From assembly GCA_014058105.1 (NCBI GenBank), contig JACGCM010002890.1, positions 2,356,001 to 2,420,000 of the forward strand: DNA of 64,000 nt. The letters are read 5' to 3'. A program made the translations under genes and the position numbers. The DNA comes from Kingdonia uniflora (lineage: Eukaryota; Streptophyta; Magnoliopsida; Ranunculales; Circaeasteraceae). The notes under the pieces were generated by a model. That model was not told the DNA's origin. It worked only from the letters and a program-made list of their open reading frames with translations, and made no database searches. Positions 10,883 through 21,450 of the stretch are shown piece by piece. Every line of letters starts with the position of its first letter. Positions within the stretch are counted from its first letter, which is position 1.

Positions 10883-11990
10883 TTACACTCTTCGTGATTT
10901 TTCTTTTTTAGACAAAACTTTCCGAAGTGGGTAGTTCATCATGACTTTGACTGAATGAGCTTGGAAGTAGTGTTTGAGTTTTTGTGAAGTGTAAATAAGA
11001 GTTCGAAGGAGTCTATCAATTTTTGAATACCGCATTTCTGCTGGAGTGAGGGTTTTGCTGATGAAATAGACTGGCTTTTCAATCTTTTCCTCAAGGCTAA
11101 TAAGAACCGAGCTGATAAAATTGTTTGTAATTACGAGGTAAATGGTGAGTTCCTCATTTTCTACCAGGGTGCTCATGATGGGAGACTTCCCCAGATAGGT
11201 TTTAAGTTCCTGAAAAGCTACCTCGTATTCTATTGTCCACTGGATCTCTGTATTGGGCTAAACTTTTCCTCATTTGGTACAACCTCAGAGTAGTAAGAAC
11301 AACCACCAACATCATTCTGAAGACGTAGAGACGAATCGATTGATACCAACAATCTTGCCTACGAGTTTCTATACATCCTTCTTTATTTTCGCAGAGGGCA
11401 TGTTGAGGAGATTTCAAATTTGATCTGGGTTAACTTCAATCCCCTTCTTGCTAATGAGATATCCGATGAACTTGTCTGAATGCACTCCGAATTGACATTT
11501 ATCAGGATTGAACCGCATCTTGTAAGAATATAGAATGTTGAAGATTGTAAAAAGATCTGTGATATGGTCTTTTGACAGTTAGCTCTTGTACTAGAGATCA
11601 TCGATGTAGACTTCAGCAATTTTTCCCAAGTGCGCTTTGAACATTATTGTCATTAAGCGTTAATAAGTTGCGCCTATGTTCTTCAGTCAGAATGGTATAA
11701 CTTTGTAATAATAAAGTCCTCTTTCAGTGATAAAAGTGGTATTTTCCTGATCGGCCTCCAAGAGAGGCATTTTATTGTATCCAGAAATAGTGTTCATCAT
11801 ATATAAGAGCTCACGACCTGCTGTGGAATTAAGAATTTGATGAATGATTGGAAGAGGGAAACTGTCCTTCAGAGTGTATTAATTTAGATCGGTGAAATCT
11901 ACACAAACTTTGACTTTTCCATTCTTCTTTGGAACTGCGACATTGTTAGAGATCTAATCCGAGTACTTAGTTTCTTGAATGAATCTCACA
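10883..11990 (-). pseudogene. Reverse transcriptase of gypsy element A
   Basis: Reading down the minus strand: VPKKNGKVKVCVDFTDLN (near 11,930), TFITERGLYYYKVIPF, GATYQRLMTIMFKAHLG, then the catalytic box YIDD at 11,597-11,608, FGVHSDKFIGYLIS, and LTPAEMRYSKIDRLL with the RNase H tether. The order and motifs are those of Ty3/gypsy RT, with YIDD intact. In-frame stops follow the catalytic box and others are scattered, so the polyprotein is dead. Confidence 0.78.
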
Positions 11991-12310
11991 TTGATCAACT
12001 TACCAATCTCAATATTGACCTCATCTCAAAGACGCAGTGAGAGTCGTATCTATTTCTATTTGACTGTCGTGGCATTATTGTTGATGCTCAATCGATAACA
12101 TGCCTTGGATGGATCGACCATGGGCATTTCTTTGAAAGTCCATGCAAAGATGTCTCGATTCATTCGTAAGAAGTAAATGAGAGCTTCCTTGTCGTGCTGG
12201 ACCAGCTGGGTACCAATATAAGTACCTCTGCTAGGTCCATCAATGTGTATGTACTCTGTAGGTTCTTTTATTGATGGTTGATCATCGATGTGACCAGCTT
12301 TCTATAATTG

Positions 12311-12730
12311 CTATGCAGCGTATCTGTCGGATATGTCGAAAATGGCTGAAACGATATTTTTGCAAGCTCGGGAAAGCTTTTGACTACCTTTGATTTCGCA
12401 GATGCCATCATTATGTTTGAAGCGAAGTGCTTGATGATATGTAGAAGTGATTGCTTCTATTTTATGGATCCAACAGTATCCCATAATCCCAAGATAATAA
12501 GATTTGGTATTGATGATGTAAAATACGATGTCGATTGTGGCGGGTTCAGCGATGATAGGTAAGAGATGATCTTGCACACTCATTCTTCCTTGGAACCATT
12601 AAATCTACTAATATTGATATCGCTTAGAAAAACCTGATGGGCGAACCCCATCTGTTCGATCGTACTCTAAAAGAGAATCACAATACTACTACCAGTATCA
12701 ATCATCATTGTATGCATAAAAAATTTCTTC
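12311..12730 (-). pseudogene. Protease of gypsy element A
   Basis: A retropepsin-like DTGSS motif is encoded near 12,690, followed after a frameshift by a frame with YYLGIMGYCW, corresponding to ILGRPWL of the family, then STYHQALRF and the IKGSQK end. Element B carries the same order at 25,020-24,700 (DTGSAADILF, YLGILGRDWL, STYHQTLRF). This aspartic protease would process Gag-Pol. It is interrupted by stops and a shift. Confidence 0.7.
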
Positions 12731-12899
12731 ATTTTGAGCATGATAACAAATGCGTCATGATAAGGAAACTTGACGTGAGTGATGTCACAATCCTCGAATA
12801 AAATCCCAAGTCGGCGATTGCTTGATTCAGGAAGAACTTTTGCTTTTTTATCTTAAGGTGTGAGATCGCAAAGCTCTGACATTCTCTGCCACTTGAATT

Positions 12900-14640
12900 T
12901 GCAAGAGTTGTTAATCTTATGGATTTTGATCATGTTGTTGTGGTACATATGGTACAGGTGTTTATCCTCAGCTTGATCTTCGACCTGGACTACTTTGATT
13001 TACATCTTGTAGTTACCATTCTTGTATGATTCTAGATCGATAATATACTTGTGCATTCTCCCATATTTGAAAATATATTCCAGCAACATCTGTAAGGCAT
13101 AGCAGTTGTTAGTTTCATGATAATTTACCTTGTGATGTATACAGTACAGTCTGCCTTCGATCGGCTCCAGCGGTTGAGTTATACGGTAGAACTTGTCATT
13201 CGCTTGAACGGGAAAAATTGAGAATATTTGGACATTTATCTTGCGGAGGACCGGCTTGGGTAATAAATTGCCTTTTCAAAGTTTGCCCGTGTTTGCCTTG
13301 GAATGCTTTTGATCACCCAAGTCTTCCTTTGGTCCACTGTTGCATTTTATGTTTGGAACTTTAGTGGTTAGGACAGATTTAGTAAATTTATGTCTTTCGG
13401 TAATCATCATTTCCAGGTCGACATACCCATTAACCTTGATGATCATATCCTCCAAGGTCGCGGGTTTGTTTAAGAAGAGATGCTCATTTGTTTTGTAATC
13501 GAGTTGCACCGCATTGGTAAAAATAGTAACAGCTATTTTCTAATCCAGATTATCAACTTTTCTTGCGAGTTCTAGAAATTCTTTGCAAAGACCTTGAGCT
13601 TCTCTCCTTGCGACTGTTTGAGACTAATAAGAGAATATAAAATTTCCTCATCTTTATTATAAGCATAAGTCTTGACAAAATTCTTCTGTAGTTGATCGAA
13701 GGTGAGGATGGAATCTTCAGGTAGAAAATGGAACCACCGTAGCGGTTTTCCCTATAGACTTGTTATGAACAGACGGTATAGAATATGCTTAAGGTTTGCG
13801 TAAAATCTCAAGGAATCTCAGAATTGCTGAATGTGCTCCTCTGGGTCGATGCCTTTGTATTTACGTATCTTCAGAGTATGGAAACCTGTTGGTATTTCCA
13901 TATCAAATAACTCTTTGGCAATTAGACTACCTTGCAACTTGGTAAAATCGTCCATATTGCCTAGAGCTTAAGCTTAACTCAACTCCATGATACGTTGATC
14001 CATGTGTTCTTGTATGACGTATTGATGTGTTTCCTAAGTGGCTTAACAAGCTGGTTGAGGATTATGAGTATCGGTACATTCGCTCAAGCGCTCGCCTACT
14101 AGAATCCAGGGTTGAGGCCGCTGTTCTTCTTTTTAACGCTTGGAAGGCTAGAGACCTCTGCTGATATCAGATTGAGCTTCTCTGCCCAAGTAAATTGAAG
14201 GTTGAGGTTCGTGCTGAAGATTTTTGGAAACGACTTTGCTGGTTGCTCCTTGAGGGCCTAACATTTCATGTAGAAACTCAGGAGTTCACTGGCACTTGAT
14301 CACCATCTCTAGTATGGGGAGCCTGTTGAGTATCTTGCAAAGCTTGTAATACAGTCTGCATAGTAGTCATATATTCTTCATGTCTCTTGAATGCTGCCAA
14401 ACGAGTTGACGCTCGCTTTCAAGCTCATTGTCGCGAAGCTCACGATCAAAAGTTAACTGACGTTCGAGCTCATTACTTTTCTCTGTTTCAGCATGAAGAT
14501 TCGCCCGTAGTTCAGAAAGCTATTCTGGTTCAACTGAAAGATCGAGTTGGACTCTTGTTATTGGTCGCTTGGAAGTGACCATGATTGGAAATGGATAGTT
14601 GAGTAAAGTATGCCTTAGGATACTGTGGAAAATATCTTAT
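12900..14640 (-). pseudogene. gag of gypsy element A
   Basis: Gag capsid sequence is recognisable in pieces: RWFHFLPEDSILTFDQL near 13,750-13,690, YSLISLKQSQGEKLKVFAKNF near 13,620-13,560, KPATLEDMIIKVNGY near 13,450, and a CIHHKVNYHETNNC zinc-finger-like block near 13,150-13,090. This is the order found in Tat/Ogre Gag, which forms the particle that packages element RNA. Frameshifts and stops break it throughout. The N-terminal part near the PBS is too eroded to read. Confidence 0.65.
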
Positions 14641-14643
14641 TTT

Positions 14644-14661
14644 CCACAGACGGCGCCAAAT
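14644..14661 (-). other. Primer-binding site of element A
   Basis: On the minus strand the LTR end (CATTACA) is followed directly by TTTGGCGCCGTCTGTGG. TGGCGCC is a typical start of tRNA-derived primer-binding sites in plant gypsy elements. This fixes element A orientation (5' LTR on the right, body to the left). The exact priming tRNA was not determined. Confidence 0.75.
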
Positions 14662-15207
14662 GTAATGACCAAATTTCATAGCTTAAAATAGCTCAAAATT
14701 AGATCTTACACCAAATGTACCTGTGAGAAAAATTAATGTAATACAAGAAATAACATAGGTGATTTAGCGTGGAAAGCCTTTGAATAGATAAAATACCACG
14801 ACCTCGACTTGAGGGTTTAGTAATTGTAATTTTTATTGCTTGAGGCTAATATCTTATTACTTAAACTAGAAATACTTGATCTTGAAATAAGAACTTTTGT
14901 GGTGCTTTAGAATCTAGAATTCCTGCGTTAGAATCTAGAAAATCTAGTTTTTCTGGTCCTTATCTTTTCTGGAACATTTTCTTTATATAGACCTTATCCG
15001 CTGTTTGTTATCTTATAGAAGCACGTTTTTCAGATAAAGAGGTAAGTGATAGTTGAATGTGTAACTGTTAATTCGTGGGAGACATGTGTCTTTGACTTTC
15101 TCATATTTTGTTGCAGTGCTTGATCCACGTTCTTTATTAGTTCGTGGTTTAGGTATCAATACTGACTGTACATGTTAGTGTGTAATGCGTGAGTTTGATA
15201 TTGAGGT
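14662..15207 (-). repeat. 5' LTR of element A, left part (split by element B)
   Basis: Starts TGTAATGACC next to the PBS and carries the family-A blocks, including a minus-strand TATATAAAG at about 14,987-14,999. The sequence stops at GAGGT (15,203-15,207), where element B begins, and continues at 26,134 after a second GAGGT. Joined, the LTR is about 585 bp. Many substitutions relative to 81-694 indicate age. Confidence 0.8.
15203..15207. repeat. Target-site duplication GAGGT, left copy
   Basis: GAGGT directly flanks the left end of element B and is repeated at 26,129-26,133 at its right end. The flanking sequence resumes the family-A LTR on both sides. A 5-bp duplication is the usual footprint of LTR-element integration. 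Confidence 0.85.
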
Positions 15208-15890
15208 TTTTGGGGCCTAACTTTGTGGGGAGGGAAGTTAATTCTTACATTACGAATATTATCTCCAATCAAAGGATGCAAGCATATAATCAGTAATAGC
15301 ACTAACCTATTGGCAATATACTTGTGTGGAGGCCTTAAATGGGTCACTCCACGACCTCTGATATAGATTTTTAAGAGTACTGAAATAAAGATCGAGTAGT
15401 CAAAGTTTCGAGTATAAGGTAATTACAAGTTATTCGAAGGTAAAATTTAAGGTCTGTGGGGAGAGTTTTTCTAACCCTTCCATAATTCCCCCTCCCTCCT
15501 ATTTATAGAATATAGGAAGGGCTGAGTCATCATGGGAGGTCAAATTACAAGAGTATCCTCTGGATAACTGACTTGTATCCGAAGTCGGTTCTAATACCGT
15601 AACTGTCGGATCTGACACTGTAGCTATTGTTGGTTCTGACACTGTAGTTGTTGGATCTAACACTGTAGTTGTCGAGTGACGTACTTTGCCATTCTGTTTG
15701 GTGAGCTGGCTGTTTGAGATGTTTTCCTTTGACCACGTACGATCATGGTTGAAGCCTGTTCTTAGTTGAGTATTCGTATAGTCTTAGAGGGCTTGATTAC
15801 GAGTTTATTAGGTTTTGGGTCATCGGGTAGGCTTTGATGTAGCCTTCGAGTGTTCGAATAGAGCTAGAAGGCTACGAGTAGGCTACTACA
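15208..15890 (-). repeat. 3' LTR of gypsy element B
   Basis: 683 bp, the same length as the right LTR at 25,446-26,128, and roughly 90% identical by eye. It ends GGCTACTACA. Two near-identical blocks around 15,590-15,670 repeat a GGTTCTGACACTGTAG unit, and the same array occurs in the other LTR. Minus-strand transcription is implied by the PPT at its right and the PBS at the other LTR. Confidence 0.88.
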
Positions 15891-15903
15891 TTTGCTCCCT
15901 CTC
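15891..15903 (-). other. Polypurine tract of element B
   Basis: On the minus strand GAGAGGGAGCAAA lies immediately before the LTR start TGTAGTAGCC. This is where plus-strand DNA synthesis would be primed. It confirms the left LTR as the 3' LTR of a minus-strand element. Confidence 0.7.
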
Positions 15904-16129
15904 AGTAGGGGCCTCAGAAACTGGTGTAGAGGGCGCGTGCTGAAAATCCGGTTGAGCTTGGGAAAGAAGAAAGTTTGACTGGGTGATTGTTGTAATTCTG
16001 AGAAGGCTAATTAAAGACTGTGATTAATGGGGGTTGTGATTAACGAAGGATTTAACTGTATCAACCTTTAAGTACTAGTAGGGTATTTTGAGAAAACTTC
16101 AAGCATCTGCACCTTTTTCCCTGAGTAAA

Positions 16130-16480
16130 ATGTTGGCCTCTTCTTCCCGAAGCAGTGGAAACACTCCTAACACCAGGTATTAGAAAAGAATGACAGTAAG
16201 AGAGCTTCACATCCAGGAGAAGACCCTCGAGCTGAAGCAGAGGTTATTTGGTGATCGAGACCTTGACTAGGTTATGCCCGACTTGGTTGAATTGGAACCA
16301 GAAGAACCAATCGGTGGGATGTCTTATGCATACTGGTGGAGGGCGCTGTAATGGTTGATCCCGATCGCCAACAACCGGCTCTTCTTTCTTGAATCGATAG
16401 CTGGGGATCTTGTGGACAGGGAAGATCATGTTGAGGATGCTGAGGTGAGGTTCTGCAAGGAATGCCCCATTTGTAAGTAG
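16130..16480 (+). pseudogene. Antisense-gene first-exon module a of element B
   Basis: Frame of 116 codons starting MLASSSRSSGNTPNTRY, with in-frame TAG, TAG and TAA before the final TAG. It contains MPDLVELEPEEPIGG and is a diverged duplicate of module b at 17,033 (MPDLVELEPGEPING). Two of the stops sit where module b has CAG and TGG codons, so they look like single base changes. No known domain. The strand is opposite to B pol. Confidence 0.5.
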
Positions 16481-16955
16481 GGGCTTCTTGAGTGTGGTAT
16501 TAGTGTAGGATTGCAGGTAGGAATGTTTATAGTTTTTTGTTGATGTTGACTGTTTTTTTTTTTTTTGGTATAAGGGCATCGGCCCGAATAAAATAGGAAT
16601 TTTATGAAATGACTGTCGAATTGAAATATTGAATTGTTTGTGTGTAAGTGAAATGAGCACGTAGACGATAATAATTTAGGCGCGATAACGGTACTTTGAA
16701 TGTTAAACTTATTTTGGAGCGACCGTTAGAAAACTGTACACTAGATCAAAGTGTCTAACAATATGGATCCAGGGATCGAATACGTTAGAGTGTAGGTGAC
16801 GATTTGCGAACAATATCCCAAAAGGTTGACTGAAAGGTTGAATGTTGGAAGCTGAGAGGTTGACCGTGGAATGTTTACAGTTCCGAGGGAGGTAATAAAG
16901 GAGGGTAATTAAGAGTTAGTGGTGATTATGGTGCAATAAATAAGTTGAATGAAGG

Positions 16956-16967
16956 TATAAATACCGG
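16956..16967 (+). promoter_or_regulatory. TATA-box motif before module b of element B
   Basis: TATAAATACCGG, identical to the motif at 1,846-1,857 in element A, 66 bp upstream of the ATG at 17,033. A CT-rich stretch (CTTCGTCTCCATCTTC) lies between, as in many plant leaders. The close spacing suits a TATA box with a start site about 30 bp downstream. Confidence 0.5.
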
Positions 16968-17032
16968 TTATCAGGAGGTAATTCTGTACGTTCTTCGTCT
17001 CCATCTTCTTCCTCTTCGTTACATCAAGCAGT

Positions 17033-17425
17033 ATGGAGACCACACCCAACACTCATTATCAGAGAAGAATGGAACATGCCAAAGACCGTCGAATAGGGGG
17101 GAAAATGGCTGAACTAAAATTAAAGTTTTATGGCAACCAAGAGCTCGACTGGGATATGCCAGACCTGGTCGAACTAGAGCCTGGGGAGCCGATCAACGGG
17201 TAATCGTATGGATACTTATGGGGATTGCTGTAGTGGAGGTTTACAACGGCCGAGAAATGTTACATCTTCCTGCAGAGCTTGGCCGAGCGTATTGTGGGAG
17301 AAGAGGACCGGTTGCTGGAGGGCAAGCCAGGACTCGTTGCAGGAAGAGCTACCCCATCTGCAAATAGGGGGTTCTTCATAAGGTGGCGGCAGGGTGATGG
17401 TGATGGGTATATATTTTTTATTTGA
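17033..17425 (+). pseudogene. Antisense-gene first-exon module b of element B
   Basis: Frame of 130 codons starting METTPNTHYQRR, with stops at two positions, otherwise open to the TGA at 17,423-17,425. It contains ELKLKFYGNQELDW and MPDLVELEPGEP. It is homologous to module a (16,130) and more distantly to modules at 2,142 and 62,216. Because modules a and b share N-terminal as well as internal sequence, they are tandem duplicates of a promoter plus first exon. Function unknown. Confidence 0.5.
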
Positions 17426-18269
17426 TTGTGTTATGTGTCTATTTTTGTTTTTATGTTTTACTGTCGAAACTTTGCAATGAAAGATTGCTTCCCATAAAAT
17501 ATATGCTTTGTACCGGATAAGTATGATAGATGAGTAGACTATAGGCGTGTGACCAAAACCCTGCAGATCATCATAATATTTCCTTGAATTACGGGAAAAG
17601 GGGTTGACATGACGTATAGATATGACTGGACGACTTCGGGCAGGTAGCAGAAGGCTCGACTCGGTTAATATAAAATTGTTAAATGTTGATGTGCGAAGTG
17701 CACGTGTGAATTGTTGAGGGTAAAAACGTTAAAACGCAACCCAGCCAAAAAATAGGGGTAGTGTTAATGATAGCGGTTTTGGAAATTGAGGCGGTTTATT
17801 ATAAAGGAGGTATTTATAGAGGCAGAAAGAAATTACTGTTCTCAATTTGCAAGAAAAAATAGAGAGTCAGGAAGATAACATACTCCATTGCTGAGGAAGT
17901 TCTTGTTGAAGGGGAGAGGAAAGGTCATTCTTTGTTACTATCTGAATCAACCATACATGTATTCATCTAAACTTCTCTGTAAATAGGTTAAACGTAGTTC
18001 TCCTTTGTAGTTTTGTCTACTGGAAATGTCCTGAGGGGTAGGTGTTGTTAGGGTTTTGTTGGCGAAGGCCTGGCCAAGGGAGAGGGTGATCCAAGTAGTT
18101 GGGGGTCTAGCCCATTGGGACTTTGAGGGTATTGAAGGTGTGACCGGTATTGGGGTCGAGCATTCGACTATGAATGTATCAGCTGGGGAGGGTAGATCAA
18201 AATAAGTTATTGGCATGTAATAGTTGAATATATCGATCTAATTGCGTGCCTCTTCTTCTGTAGGGTAAA
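17426..18269 (+). other. Upstream region of the main antisense exon of element B
   Basis: No gene recognised. A TATTTATAGAGGC motif at about 17,811-17,823 could serve as a third TATA box, spaced from the ATG at 18,270 much as the other modules are from theirs. A minus-strand ORF at 17,947-18,216 has no recognisable domain and is not called. Confidence 0.3.
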
Positions 18270-19122
18270 ATGCGTACCCGCCTATCATCGAGACTGATGC
18301 TGATAGACGAGAAGATCGAAGAAGATGAACCGAGTATGTCTTTTCGTGCTCTCGTGGATGAGGGCAGCGACGTAGAAGAGTTAGACATTGTGAAAGATGC
18401 CCCATTAGCCATGGTAGTTCCTGAAATTGGGGCCTCGAGTAAGATCTGTCGAAAGGCTCGAGTGACCGAGGAGAGGGGTGGGGAGATGGAGGGAGGAGAA
18501 AGAGGGGGATGCGAAGGTAGTGTTGAGCCTTCGGGTGATGAAAGAGAAGAGGGGGAGAAGAGTGGCAATAGTAGAAGTTTGACTGACTTAGAGGAAGCTG
18601 CACGGTCTGTTTCAGCTAAAGAGAAGCTAAGGCTAGATCGTTTTGTGGCGAAGCTGGAGTTGCCGAAGGTAGGGGTGGTTTTATATGCAGTGGGTTCTGG
18701 GTATACCTTCAGGTTTAAACCCCGAGAGGGTTTCAAGGCATTCAGAGGCTAGATTCGGCTAGGGATGTAATTGCCCTTTCGAAAGCTGGTGAAGGAGGTA
18801 ATGAACTTTTGGGAAGTTGCCCCGTGCCAGATGAATGGGAATTTTAATAAAATGATGAGGGTGGTCGAGGGTATGAATGTAGAGTTGAGAAGTGAGGGGT
18901 GGGGATTGATCGAGTGGTATGATATTGTATCGTTCTACTCGAGAAAAGCCAACCAGAAGGTGGACACGTATCACATCCAATGTCACGCAGATAAGCCCTA
19001 GTTGTTTGATTTGTGCTCGACGGGTCGAGACTGGGACAAAGACTTGGTTGTGGTACGGGGCAATTATGAGAATACCAAAGGGGAGGACCCTTATCAGTTA
19101 CAGTATAGGATCTATAATCCAG
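18270..19122 (+). pseudogene. Antisense gene of element B, exon 1 (gypsy-type 'transposase' domain)
   Basis: One reading frame runs from ATG 18,270 to a GT donor at 19,123, with only three nonsense codons (18,750, 18,768, 18,999) and no frameshift. The first part is acidic and low complexity (GGEMEGGERGG). From about residue 168 (PFRKLVKEV) it has APCQMNGNF, LFDLCSTGRDWDKDL and VRGNY, matching the element A region at 4,650-5,427 and resembling the plant Transposase_28-type domain of Tat extra ORFs. It is on the strand opposite to B pol, so it needs its own promoter. The minus-strand ORF at 18,197-18,736 is a shadow. The biological role is unknown. Confidence 0.6.
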
Positions 19123-19196
19123 GTGAGTTAATGGTTGAAGATTTTTTGATATAGTGATGGAATAGACTGATAAATATGTTTTTGTTTGTTATACAG
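19123..19196 (+). other. Intron 1 of the element B antisense gene
   Basis: 74 bp, beginning GTGAGT and ending TTATACAG, with a T-rich tract before the acceptor. Exon 1 ends with one base of a codon (CCA G) and exon 2 begins TGCCT, keeping the frame (P-V-P-R-S). A consensus intron on the plus strand is strong evidence for antisense transcription and splicing. Element A has a GTAAGT donor at the homologous position (5,428). Confidence 0.65.
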
Positions 19197-19759
19197 TGCC
19201 TCGTAGCCGATCTTTGACGAATCCAAGGAATTATAATGACGAGTTGATCAACTCAGACAAAGAGTGGGTAAACTGTGTATTCAAGAAACTAGGTATTAAG
19301 AGGAAGAGACAGAGGAGGACAGATTCTCTGCTTCGAAACGTTCCCATTACGCTGAAGCCATCAAAGAAGAGGGGAGACAAAGGTGTTTCGAGGGGGGTCG
19401 AAGGAATGGAGAAAGTAAAATTGGTGAGGAAGGTAAATTATATTCCCAAGGGGCAGCAGACGCCGAAGCAGGCAGCGCCGGTGCCCGAAGTAGCTCGTGG
19501 CGCATCGAAGCAGGTGCCAACGCAGTCTGACAAAGGGAAAGGTAAGGTCTTTCCCGAATCTTCGAAGGCACAGCAGCCGAAGGTAACTCAGCGTAAGAGG
19601 TGTAGGGCGCTGGGGAAGGATGATGCGGAGGATGTAGATGAAGAACTAATAGAAGCCGAACAGGAAGAACATGCTCAAGCTACGGCTGCTTCGATGATAA
19701 CACTCTGCGGCACTGACCCAGATGAAGCTGGGAGGCTGATGAATAAGACTATGCATCAG
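19197..19759 (+). pseudogene. Antisense gene of element B, exon 2 (basic linker)
   Basis: 563 bp with no stop, open from PRSRSLTNPRNY to MNKTMHQ, then a GTAACT donor. It is strongly basic in the first half (KKLGIKRKRQRR, KPSKKRGDK), which would suit nuclear localisation, and acidic near the end (DDAEDVDEELIEAEQEE). No catalytic domain. It occupies the same position as 5,830-6,033 of element A. Confidence 0.55.
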
Positions 19760-19844
19760 GTAACTATTTTTCTTTAGAAATTATGAAAATTTTCTTAAGT
19801 GCATCATGCTTCGAGAGATACTGATGGCTCGAATATTCTAGTAG

Positions 19845-20420
19845 TTAGATGCTTAGGCACATGCTATCATCAAGGCACAAAAGGTAACAATAAGGTAAAT
19901 GAAGCACGCAGTTAACAATCTGGAGCTTGCTCAAGGGACCGAAGCATCGCTGGTGTCTTAAATTAAAATTTTAAAGCGAGAGCAGGGGACTATCAGAGTT
20001 GAATGCGAGAGGAAACTCAAAGTTTATCATTACAATCATACGCAGGTGCTGCAGGCGAAGCTTTCTGAGAAGGATAAGGCAATGAAAGAACAGCGGGAGA
20101 CCTTCCAAGGGCAGTTCGATGATGAATGTGAGACTAACGTCAGGCTGAAGATGTTCATAGAAGAGTTGGGGTATGATCCCAAAACTTTGAAATGCTTTCC
20201 CACAACCAATAATCCTATCGTTAAAGATGTTGTTCAGACCGAGGGGTTAGAAGTGGTTGTTGCTGGTGTAGCTGTGGGAGGTGGCGTGGAAGTAGCTGCT
20301 GCTGGGACTGGGATTGATGAAGTTGTGGATGTAGTTGTGTCGAACCCTTTTACTGATGGTACCGGGGGTGTCAGAGTTGAAGAATCGGCAGGAGAAGATG
20401 TTGTGGCTACTCCGATATGA
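19845..20420 (+). pseudogene. Antisense gene of element B, exon 3 (coiled coil, C-terminus)
   Basis: The frame continues in phase from exon 2 after an 85-bp intron ending in AG. It has nonsense codons only at likely CAG/CAA positions (for example near 19,854 and 19,960). From about 20,046 it is open: QAKLSEKDKAMKEQRETF is coiled coil, then EELGYDPKTL, a Val/Gly-rich tail (VVVAGVAVGGGVEVAAA) and the TGA at 20,418. The whole three-exon frame would be about 664 codons. Confidence 0.55.
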
Positions 20421-20771
20421 GGTATTGTACTGATTGTGCCAAACTAATTTTTTTATCCTTCTATTGTGTTGTAATATTTGGAGTGACGGCATTTGAATAA
20501 TGGTTAACTTGCTTTGGACTTGAGTTGATTGCTTTGAATTGCTGATGTAGGTTATACTGACACTAGTTTGTGTGGAACTTGATTTGTACTGAATTGTCGT
20601 ACTGAATTGCTGATGTATGCTCTGAACTTGTTTTGAATTAGTTTGCGTTGAACTTGATTCTCTGATATATGCTGTAATGAAACTTCTTGTATGTAGTTGA
20701 GTTTTTGATGTTCCTGTATACGTGGTATCTGTGCTTGTTAGAAGTATTGAGTGCTGGTAAAAGTATCAAAC
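20421..20771. other. 3' flank of the antisense gene with imperfect short repeats
   Basis: Several partial copies of TGAATTGCTGATGTA and GTTTGNGT(T/G)GAACTTG occur around 20,535-20,670. No coding sequence. This T/G-rich stretch would form the 3' untranslated region or terminator of the antisense transcript. Confidence 0.3.
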
Positions 20772-21349
20772 CTTGAAGAGCTTCAAGGTTGTGCCACGAA
20801 TGTCAGTCGAGGTATAGGCATAATACGTGGGTGATACCAAGGAATTTACTGGGCTTCGAAGGCCTAAGCCTAGTTGAAGCAGAATATGGTCTCCTCCAAT
20901 GCATTCCCAAGGGTTTGGTCTATCGACCATTCGTGCTCATCGAGTTTGCTTGAAATTTGAGACTTGAAAAATTGTAAGGTCACCCCCCAAGTATCAGTCG
21001 AGGCAAAGGGATGACATGATACTTAGGTTAGATCAAGAAATTCACAGGACTTCGAAGGCCTGAGCCTAGTCAAATCAGAATGTAATTGCCCCAAATGCAT
21101 TCCCAAAGGTCCGGTCTGTAAACCATTTGTGCCCCTCGAGTTTGCTCGAAATTGGAGACTTGAAAATTTTCAAGGTCGCCCTCCAAGTATCAGTCGGGTT
21201 GAAGGGTTGACATGATACTTAGGTTATATCAAGAAATTCATAGGACTTTGAAGGTATGGGACTAGTCGAAGTAGAACGTGGTCATCCCCAATACATTATC
21301 GAGGGTCCGGTCTCTCGACCATTCATGCCCCTCGAGTTTACTCGAATAT
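20772..21349. repeat. Three tandem copies of a 193-bp repeat in element B
   Basis: Units start CTTGAA at 20,772, 20,963 and 21,159 (spacing 191 and 196 bp). Each carries an AAGTATCAGTCG-type block, AAGAAATTCA(C/T)AGGACTT, a GGTC(C/T)GGTCT block and CTCGAGTTT(G/A)CT. CTTGAAAATTTTCAAG at a unit start is a near-perfect inverted repeat. The array lies between the antisense gene end (20,420) and the pol stop (21,451), the same place as the 46-bp array of element A. Confidence 0.85.
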
Positions 21350-21450
21350 TAAAGACTAGAAAGATTAACTGGAAAAAATGGTGCGAAGTTCTGAGGAAAT
21401 AAAATTTCCATTGATTATATCGTATTTACATCAGGTAGACAAAGAGGAGG

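Noticed and set aside
18197..18736. Minus-strand ORF of 179 codons
   Set aside because: Ser/Pro-rich shadow of the antisense gene of element B; the plus-strand frame has homology to element A and splice sites.
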